Assembly: GCA_911728435.2 (NCBI GenBank)
Contig: OU452216.1
Location: 5,096,342-5,160,341, forward strand
Direction of reading: 5' to 3'
Length of the DNA stretch: 64,000 nt
From: Apoderus coryli
Lineage: Eukaryota > Arthropoda > Insecta > Coleoptera > Attelabidae
Below the pieces are notes generated by a model. The model did no database searches. It had not been told where the DNA came from and saw only the letters and a list, made by a program, of their open reading frames with translations. Shown one piece after another: positions 60,701-64,000 of the stretch. How positions within the stretch are numbered: the stretch's first letter is position 1; every line of letters starts with the position of its first letter. The position numbers and the translations under genes were made by a program.

Positions 60701-63700
60701 GGGACACTGTGGTGAACAACCTTTGCAAAGAGACCCCTAGCAAAAAATGAGCCGTTTTGTTACCTTCTTCAATGTAAAAACGTCAAACCACAATATCCCC
60801 TTAACTTTGGCACAACCTTTCTGGAATATCCTGTATATTTACCCAAATTAATACAAAAAGACTGTGGAGCATCTCCACGGGAAGAGAAGAGGGCGTAACA
60901 TGGAAATATATACAGTTTGGATTAATTGATACGAAGAAATGGTTCCATACTTTGGTCGGCACTCGTACAAAATGTTTATTCGTGGAAAACCAGTGCAATT
61001 TGTCTTCAAGCTATGGTACCTTTGCTCTGATAACGGTTACTTATTCCTCAAATTTATTCCATATGGTGGAATGGCAGAGAAAACTGAAAACAGGGGCCCA
61101 TTAGGGTCAATAGTTGTATTAGAGCTTTTGTCTACAGAAAAGGGTTCTTTGCAACTGGAACAGTACACAACAGCCCACTTGAAGAATAAAAACCATGTCA
61201 AAAAACAAAAGGTCAGAGGCTCTTCCACTTTCGCTTTTGAACCAAAATTAAAAGTTCTTGTCACTTGGTGAAATGACGGTTATGACGAATATCTGTAAAT
61301 TAGATTAAGTCTAATTTTAAAATTTTAGAGAGGAAATGTACCGGAAGAAGGCGAAAGAAGCCGAAACGTTGTACTGACATGAAGTAGAAATAAAATATTT
61401 CAAAGAAAAAATTCCCCTTTTGAAATAGAGTCTTATATCGCAAGAAAAGAGAAAGACTTATTTATATATATATATATATACACTGTGTCCAAGATAAAAA
61501 TGGAATAGCATTGGAATCTTGAAAACGGTAGGAGTTACACAGTTTTGGTTAAAATAGAGAAAAGTTGCACAATTTAAATACCTTTTAAATGGTGTTTTCA
61601 AAATTAAACTAACTCTAACCGTTTTTGAGAATTTTTGAAAAAACTATTTTTTGAGATTTTAATTTTAATTTATTTCTGACATTATTTGTACAGATATAAA
61701 AAAAATGAAAAAGCACTTCCTCATTGTTACTTTTTCAGGAGAAAAAGATAGCATTTACAAATCGTCACAACGACGTTTCGTTTTTGAAAAACCGTCAACC
61801 AAGTTGATGATGGTTTTTCAAAAACGAAACGTCGTACTGAAAATTTGTAAACTCTATCTTACTATCCTCAAAAAGTAACAATGAGAAAGTGATTTTCATC
61901 TTTTTATATCTGTAAATATAACGTCACAAATAAATAAAAACTAAAATCTCAAAAAAAAAAACGTTTTTTCAAAAATTCTCGAAAACGGCTAAAGTTAGTT
62001 TACTTTTGAAAACACCATTTAAAATATGTTTAAATTGTACAACTTTTCTCTAATTTACCGACATTTTAACTGCTACCGTCTCCAAGATTCCAATGCTATC
62101 CCATTCTTATTTAAGACACAGTGTATATATTCTAACGAACAAGAAAATGTACACCTGTTGGCAACACCGCTAGACGCCTAGTCATACTCGAGCTGGCTGT
62201 ATCGTAGAGCGGCATAGAATAGAACAGAAGAGACTAGAAGGGTCCAGAGCATTCTAGTGCGATGTGGAACACGAAACAGGGAATCAGTCAACGGTCGATA
62301 TAAATAGTAGTGAAAATAAATATAGTCACATTACTTCGTTTAAGTTATTAAGTGTTTATTCTAAATGTAAATAAATTAGTTTTAATTAAATAAAGCTCGT
62401 TATTATTTCACACAACGAACGTTTATGTATTTTAAGTAGCCTTTAAGAAAAACCATTAAAAATCAATTGTTTTCTTGCCTTGGTCAGTAATGGGTTCATA
62501 GTTCTATGCTACATTTGAGGTATTTTTATTTTAAGAACAAATACATTGTTAAAATTTTAAAACTCTTTTCTAAATTAATCATGATTTAAAAAAAAATCAT
62601 AATTAAAAAAAAAATCAAAAATTAAAAAAAAAAAAACAAACAAAAAAATTAAAAGAAAAAAATAAAAAAATTATAAAAAAATCATCATCTCAATCCTTTG
62701 ATCCATGAACTTTATATGGAAATTTAATTTAAAAAAAAACTATAAATTAAAAAAAATAAAAAAAAAATCAAAAATTGAAAAAAAAAAACAAAAAAAAATT
62801 AAAAGAAAAAAATTATAAAAACATCAAAAAATCATCATCTCAATCCTTTGATCCATGAACTTTATATGGAAAATTAATTGAAAAAAAAACTATAAATTAA
62901 AAAAAATAAAAAAAAAATCAAAAATTGAAAAAAAAAAACAAAAAAAAATTAAAAGAAAAAAATAAAAAAATTATAAAAACATCAAAAAATCATCATCTCA
63001 ATCCTTTGATCCATGAACTTTATATGGAAAATTAATTGAAAAAAAAAACTATAAATTAAAAAAAATAAAAAAAAATCAAAAATTGAAAAAAAAAACAAAA
63101 AAAAAATTAAAAGAAAAAAATAAAAAAATTATAAAAACATCAAAAAATCATCATCTCAATCCTTTGATCCATGAACTTTATATGGAAAATTAATTGAAAA
63201 AAAAACTATAAATTAAAAAAAAATAAAAAAAAAATCAAAAATTGAAAAAAAAAACAAAAAAAAATTAAAAGAAAAAAATAAAAAAATTATAAAAACATCA
63301 AAAAATCATCATCTCAATCCTTTGATCCATGAACTTTATATGGAAAATTAATTTAAAAAAAAACTATAAATGAAGTATATCAAGTATTAAGTGGTTTTAG
63401 GTAGTTTTTGCAAATATTTAATATCAACTCAACAATAATAAACAAATAACACTAATACTAAAATATCAAAAGTACCAACTCACGTTTGTGCTTGCGTAGG
63501 GTCATCTCCTAACGTAACTGTGTCCCCTTGAATATCATTAAAACACTTATGACAAAATGTATATCGATCTAAGCCAAGCCCATAAGCCTTTAAACTGTAA
63601 CATAAATACGTATAAAGAATTAGTTTTTAAATACTTCAAAATTGGTGATCAACATTATCAGAAAACAGTACCAAGTGCCTTAACTTACCTATTTTGATAA

Positions 63701-64000
63701 CTATAATATTTGGCGTCTCTCGGTATAGTACAAAGTTGTTTCCCATAACAACACAACACCTGAGGATTAAATGCGTATTTTCTGCCGCAACAATAGCCCA
63801 TTGATTGCATTACTGGATCAATTTCTTGTTCAAATACTTCACTCAACTGCAACCACACAACAAATTATTAGAAAATACTCAAAGTAAATATAATTTTTCG
63901 TAACAAAAACGATAAAATCTTCACTTACTTTTGTACAATATCGATAGACTCTGTTTGTCTTCCTATTGTACAACCATGCATTTTCAAACATTAACATGAT
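42479..64000 (-). CDS. nej: CBP/p300 histone acetyltransferase (nejire), C-terminal 13 exons, 5' end outside window
   Basis: Minus-strand exons are 64000-63929 (continuing off the window), 63846-63689, 63594-63484, 59940-59163, 56387-56229, 56172-55939, 55879-55505, 55441-55012, 51957-51721, 50742-50378, 48375-48191, 47719-47375 and 42722-42479. They total 3,693 nt in one frame ending in TAG, and all junctions assigned are GT-AG with matching phase. CBP/p300 acetylates histones (H3K18, H3K27) and transcription factors as a nuclear coactivator. Visible in order are the end of the bromodomain (NAWLYNRKT), the PHD/RING region, the HAT domain with [15 protein letters not shown], the ZZ finger, TAZ2, the NCBD helices, polyglutamine tracts and the ending [13 protein letters not shown]. 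The N-terminal TAZ1 and KIX regions lie outside. Introns of up to 4.6 kb are packed with repeats. Confidence 0.96.
42752..42800 (+). repeat. Tigger-type terminal repeat
   Basis: cagtcaaacctctatatagt followed by gaaa resembles the right end of the Tigger element at 5090 in inverse orientation. No transposase follows. Confidence 0.6.
42800..43060 (-). pseudogene. Mauritiana-type mariner transposase C-terminus
   Basis: The minus strand encodes [20 protein letters not shown] and NKLRGQRL, the last catalytic box of a mariner transposase. The remainder is missing. Confidence 0.8.
43060..45020 (+). pseudogene. LINE family A, nearly complete RT with two lesions
   Basis: Reads [14 protein letters not shown] and [12 protein letters not shown], then after a shift near 43357 [57 protein letters not shown], a small deletion near 43885 in the QG box, then [10 protein letters not shown] and a full C-terminus to 44804. 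The tail ends caataaagtatttattattt. It lies in the last CBP intron on the opposite strand. Confidence 0.88.
45020..45385 (+). pseudogene. RNase H LINE group, RT thumb fragment
   Basis: Encodes [20 protein letters not shown] and [20 protein letters not shown], then [14 protein letters not shown]. It is the segment that precedes RNase H in this LINE group. Confidence 0.7.
45560..46060 (-). pseudogene. BEL/Pao retrotransposon polyprotein fragment, internally deleted
   Basis: The minus strand reads [20 protein letters not shown] and then [20 protein letters not shown], the RT-to-RNase H linker typical of BEL/Pao. It is followed almost directly by [19 protein letters not shown], the end of the integrase region. 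Most of pol between these two points has been lost. It is an old, inactive copy. Confidence 0.75.
46040..46968 (+). pseudogene. RNase H LINE family B, copy 2
   Basis: Starts at [20 protein letters not shown]. Frame changes near 46200 and 46390 interrupt the RNase H domain ([13 protein letters not shown], with the following AD lost). The C-terminal 135 codons from 46475 are open to [11 protein letters not shown]. The 3' end matches the other two copies. Confidence 0.85.
47008..47189 (-). mobile_element. Mariner family C terminal fragment
   Basis: Ends tcccgaaatataaaaggcaa followed by ccctcgta, like 29997-30223. It is immediately followed by a Tigger end. Confidence 0.7.
47190..47302 (-). mobile_element. 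Tigger 5' terminal segment
   Basis: The inverse orientation matches 1628-1648 plus 2397-2505: gtcgacactgtttatagtga, then gtgcaattttttcaag and ttacattaaatttcatt in inverse. This copy shows the uninterrupted form of the end that is split by a LINE at 1649. Confidence 0.8.
47375..47719 (-). CDS. nej: CBP exon, glutamine-rich tail (part 2)
   Basis: The exon has several runs of glutamine and the ending [10 protein letters not shown]. The real exon starts at 47719 ([10 protein letters not shown]); in-frame sequence up to 47862 is intron. Confidence 0.9.
47972..48005 (+). repeat. tRNA-Tyr-like 3' half including CCA
   Basis: A T-arm (stem gctgg/ccggc, loop ttcagat), acceptor strand tcgaagg, a discriminator A and CCA read as the 3' half of eukaryotic tRNA-Tyr. 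Genomic tRNA genes do not encode CCA, so this looks like a reverse-transcribed tRNA end or an extended primer-binding site on the minus strand. Confidence 0.6.
48006..48190. other. No feature recognised in CBP intron
   Basis: Short unassigned intronic stretch. Confidence 0.4.
48191..48375 (-). CDS. nej: CBP exon, glutamine-rich tail (part 1)
   Basis: A 185-nt exon encodes [20 protein letters not shown] and ends MTPQW. The acceptor is ttttatag and the donor gtaagt. It lacks an internal ATG-led frame long enough to stand out alone, so splice phase identifies it. Confidence 0.87.
48535..48870 (+). repeat. LTR-like segment with tRNA-Tyr-type primer site
   Basis: 48535-48605 matches the start of the LTR at 62133 (gaaaatgtacacctgttggc and catactcgagctggct, with changes). 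tggtccttcgag at 48852-48863 resembles the primer-binding site seen elsewhere in the window. No coding region follows. Confidence 0.5.
48871..49575. other. Unassigned CBP intron sequence
   Basis: Possibly the leader of the LTR element to its left. No gag or pol motif was seen. Confidence 0.35.
49576..50290 (+). pseudogene. Mariner family B copy 3, in CBP intron
   Basis: Opens [20 protein letters not shown], then after a stop near 49644 and a shift shows [36 protein letters not shown] and [20 protein letters not shown]. Later frames give [14 protein letters not shown] and [11 protein letters not shown] motifs and SFQQDNN. It is AT-rich, unlike copy 1. Confidence 0.85.
50378..50742 (-). CDS. 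nej: CBP exon, nuclear coactivator binding domain (NCBD/IBiD)
   Basis: The exon includes [20 protein letters not shown] and [20 protein letters not shown]. These are the three short helices of the NCBD that fold with p160 coactivators and IRF3-like partners. The exon starts at 50742, before the internal ATG. Confidence 0.93.
50985..51600 (+). pseudogene. Mauritiana-type mariner transposase remnant in CBP intron
   Basis: Reads [40 protein letters not shown], then after shifts [20 protein letters not shown] and [10 protein letters not shown]. Stops and shifts interrupt every frame. Confidence 0.8.
51721..51957 (-). CDS. nej: CBP exon after TAZ2 (proline-rich)
   Basis: The exon encodes [11 protein letters not shown] and then [17 protein letters not shown], a segment shared by CBP proteins after TAZ2. 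The 237-nt exon has acceptor tttttag and donor gtaatt. Junction codons restore glycine on both sides. Confidence 0.9.
52007..54890. repeat. 2.9-kb AT-rich satellite in CBP intron after TAZ2
   Basis: Degenerate units of gtaattaattacattttggg, tcaaagtaatttgtaattg and aaaacatgacaaagtaattg alternate. A higher-order unit of about 329 bp is visible, because the block from about 52331 recurs from 52660. It contains no coding sequence. Confidence 0.92.
55012..55441 (-). CDS. nej: CBP exon, TAZ2 zinc finger
   Basis: The exon carries [31 protein letters not shown] and [18 protein letters not shown], the helical TAZ2 fold that binds activator domains. A glycine- and methionine-rich tail follows. It is spliced in phase 1 to an exon more than 3 kb away, beyond an AT-rich satellite. 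Confidence 0.95.
55505..55879 (-). CDS. nej: CBP exon, ZZ zinc finger
   Basis: The exon begins [20 protein letters not shown] and contains the ZZ finger ([20 protein letters not shown], then CIQC). It runs from 55879, upstream of the internal ATG, because the acceptor and conserved PxxDPDP motif lie there. Confidence 0.94.
55939..56172 (-). CDS. nej: CBP exon, basic linker between HAT and ZZ
   Basis: Seventy-eight codons hold a long lysine- and serine-rich stretch, then the conserved [15 protein letters not shown] segment. The exon is in phase 0 at both ends. Confidence 0.92.
56229..56387 (-). CDS. nej: CBP exon, end of HAT domain ([11 protein letters not shown])
   Basis: Fifty-three codons begin [11 protein letters not shown] and carry [17 protein letters not shown], then a glutamate and lysine-rich helix. 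The exon is in phase 0 at both ends. Confidence 0.93.
56877..57118 (-). mobile_element. Mariner family A terminal fragment
   Basis: aagtgtccagaaaggg followed by attcaataaaaaaaagtaaa and tgttgacca matches the left part of 22078-22715. Confidence 0.7.
57120..58640 (-). pseudogene. Tc1-like transposase, split by a LINE insertion
   Basis: The minus strand reads [20 protein letters not shown] and [10 protein letters not shown] (N-terminal helix-turn-helix), then [20 protein letters not shown]. After the LINE insertion come [13 protein letters not shown] and [20 protein letters not shown]. The central catalytic box reads QVNA instead of QDNA, so the second aspartate is lost. The copy is inactive. 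Confidence 0.85.
57458..58043 (+). mobile_element. RNase H LINE family B copy 3, 5'-truncated, in the Tc1 element
   Basis: Begins within [20 protein letters not shown] and runs, with one deletion near 57626, to the shared 3' end. A 13-bp duplication tagaaaattaaat at 57445-57457 and 58044-58056 flanks it exactly. Confidence 0.9.
59007..59080 (+). tRNA. tRNA-like sequence (tRNA-Ala-like or SINE head), degenerate
   Basis: Box A-like ttggtagagcg (59022-59032), a cgctttgcat anticodon region with TGC, and box B gattcgaatcc (59058-59068) are followed by a T9 run that would stop RNA polymerase III. The acceptor stem does not pair and the T-stem has a mismatch, so it is probably a pseudogene or the head of a SINE. 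Confidence 0.5.
59163..59940 (-). CDS. nej: CBP exon encoding the PHD end and HAT domain
   Basis: This 778-nt exon contains the PHD cysteines ([16 protein letters not shown]) and nearly the whole acetyltransferase fold, including [39 protein letters not shown] holds the tryptophan and tyrosine that correspond to the catalytic W and Y of p300. All are intact, so the enzyme looks active. Confidence 0.96.
60019..60649. mobile_element. Non-autonomous hAT element in CBP intron
   Basis: Perfect 11-bp terminal repeats (cagtggcggct and its inverse) bound 631 bp. An exact 8-bp target duplication, cactccag, lies at 60011-60018 and 60650-60657. Both marks define the hAT superfamily. No transposase is encoded. 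Confidence 0.93.
60880..61300 (+). pseudogene. PiggyBac-type transposase fragment
   Basis: Encodes [20 protein letters not shown] and [14 protein letters not shown], the segment that follows the first catalytic aspartate of piggyBac transposases. After an internal deletion come [13 protein letters not shown] and a W-stop-ND block corresponding to the WxDNKxV motif. Confidence 0.85.
61481..62123. mobile_element. 643-bp fold-back MITE with hammerhead-like centre
   Basis: The two roughly 300-bp arms are inverse copies from cactgtgtccaagat to the matching right end. TATA repeats flank both ends. At the centre both strands carry gatgat(g), a short A/T stem and acgaaacgtcgt. Confidence 0.85.
62133..62412 (+). 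mobile_element. Probable solo LTR in CBP intron
   Basis: Begins taacgaacaagaaaatgtac, contains a TATA-like tataaata near 62301 and an aataaag signal near 62390, and ends tatttcacaca. The first 70 bases match 48535-48605. No internal coding region adjoins it. The precise ends and target duplication are unclear. Confidence 0.6.
62577..63370. repeat. A-rich tandem array with 150- to 158-bp period
   Basis: Five copies of a 38-bp GC-containing core that begins atcatcatctcaatcctttg start at 62681, 62831, 62989, 63147 and 63305. They are separated by runs of A with short interruptions. The last three spacings are exactly 158 bp. Confidence 0.93.
63484..63594 (-). CDS. nej: CBP exon, RING/PHD with insect-type linker
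   Basis: A 111-nt exon encodes a short extra linker ([10 protein letters not shown]) before RYTFCHKCF. Vertebrate CBP passes directly from YYSYQN to RYHFC, so the exon adds about ten residues in the RING-like region. I recall the same linker in other insect CBPs, so it is a clade mark rather than an error. Confidence 0.9.
63689..63846 (-). CDS. nej: CBP exon, bromodomain to RING/PHD linker
   Basis: The exon encodes [20 protein letters not shown] and ends at YYSYQN, the start of the CBP-type RING/PHD unit. It begins in phase 0 after ggttgcag and ends with two bases of a split serine codon. Confidence 0.93.
63929..64000 (-). CDS. nej: CBP exon with the end of the bromodomain (partial)
   Basis: Twenty-four codons including the [18 protein letters not shown] segment form the last helix of the bromodomain. 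The donor is gtaagt. The exon continues beyond the right edge. Confidence 0.92.

Noticed and set aside
61343..61375. Hammerhead ribozyme call on ggaagaaggc...gccgaaacgttgta
   Set aside because: The essential CTGATGA core is not present. It is only kept as a related repeat string in the findings.
62577..63370. CRISPR-like array because of regular spacing
   Set aside because: Spacers are homopolymer-rich and alike, there are no cas genes, and the DNA is an animal genome. It is a tandem satellite.

Overview
This window is eukaryotic nuclear DNA, AT-rich and dense in repeats. It is almost certainly from an insect. Its genes have short exons with GT-AG introns, and it carries Tc1/mariner, Tigger/pogo, hAT and piggyBac DNA transposons, RNase H-encoding and Jockey/CR1-like LINEs, and BEL/Pao remnants. 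CBP contains a short linker between the YYSYQN and RYTFC motifs that is known from insect CBP. No bacterial features (operons, ribosome-binding sites, CRISPR arrays) are present. The species cannot be fixed from the sequence.

Three host genes are supported. (1) On the minus strand, positions 18166 to 10782 hold a complete five-exon NO66/RIOX1-type JmjC ribosomal oxygenase (620 aa) whose introns are full of transposons and an AT-rich satellite. (2) On the plus strand, 19345 to 20061 hold a two-coding-exon Yippee-like 5 gene (126 aa), divergent from NO66 across about 1.2 kb. (3) On the minus strand, from the right window edge to 42479, lie the last 13 coding exons (1,230 codons in frame) of a CBP/p300 (nejire) acetyltransferase. 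They run from the end of the bromodomain through the PHD/RING region, HAT, ZZ, TAZ2, NCBD and the glutamine-rich tail to the stop codon. All introns assigned have GT and AG ends and preserve phase. A possible fourth item is a lone THAP-domain first exon at 31818-31918, enclosed by an inverted repeat.

Layout. 1-5100: a pogo/Tigger transposon broken by at least three insertions. 5.5-10.4 kb: a GC-rich mariner, a Jockey-like LINE, and a repeat with a hammerhead-ribozyme-like core. 10.7-18.2 kb: NO66. 19.3-20.1 kb: Yippee-like 5. 20.2-31.5 kb: LINE fragments stacked tail to head, plus mariner derivatives and MITEs. 31.6-41.1 kb: the THAP exon unit, an RTE LINE with a nested mariner, a roughly 3.6 kb imperfect palindrome built from retroelement leader sequences with a tRNA-Tyr-type primer site, a fold-back element, and an island of short inverted modules. 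42.5-64 kb: CBP, whose introns hold LINE, BEL/Pao, mariner, Tc1, hAT, piggyBac, a fold-back element and a solo LTR, plus two large satellite arrays.

The three host genes have separate, conserved housekeeping or regulatory roles (ribosome hydroxylation, a CTLH-complex-associated zinc protein, transcription coactivation). They do not form a pathway or cluster. Most of the unusual structure is in the mobile DNA: nested insertions with readable target-site duplications, hammerhead-like motifs inside repeats, and fold-back arrays. No self-contained new biological system can be claimed from sequence alone. The hammerhead-bearing repeat, the fold-back family with a conserved core, the THAP unit and the palindromic island are the best candidates.
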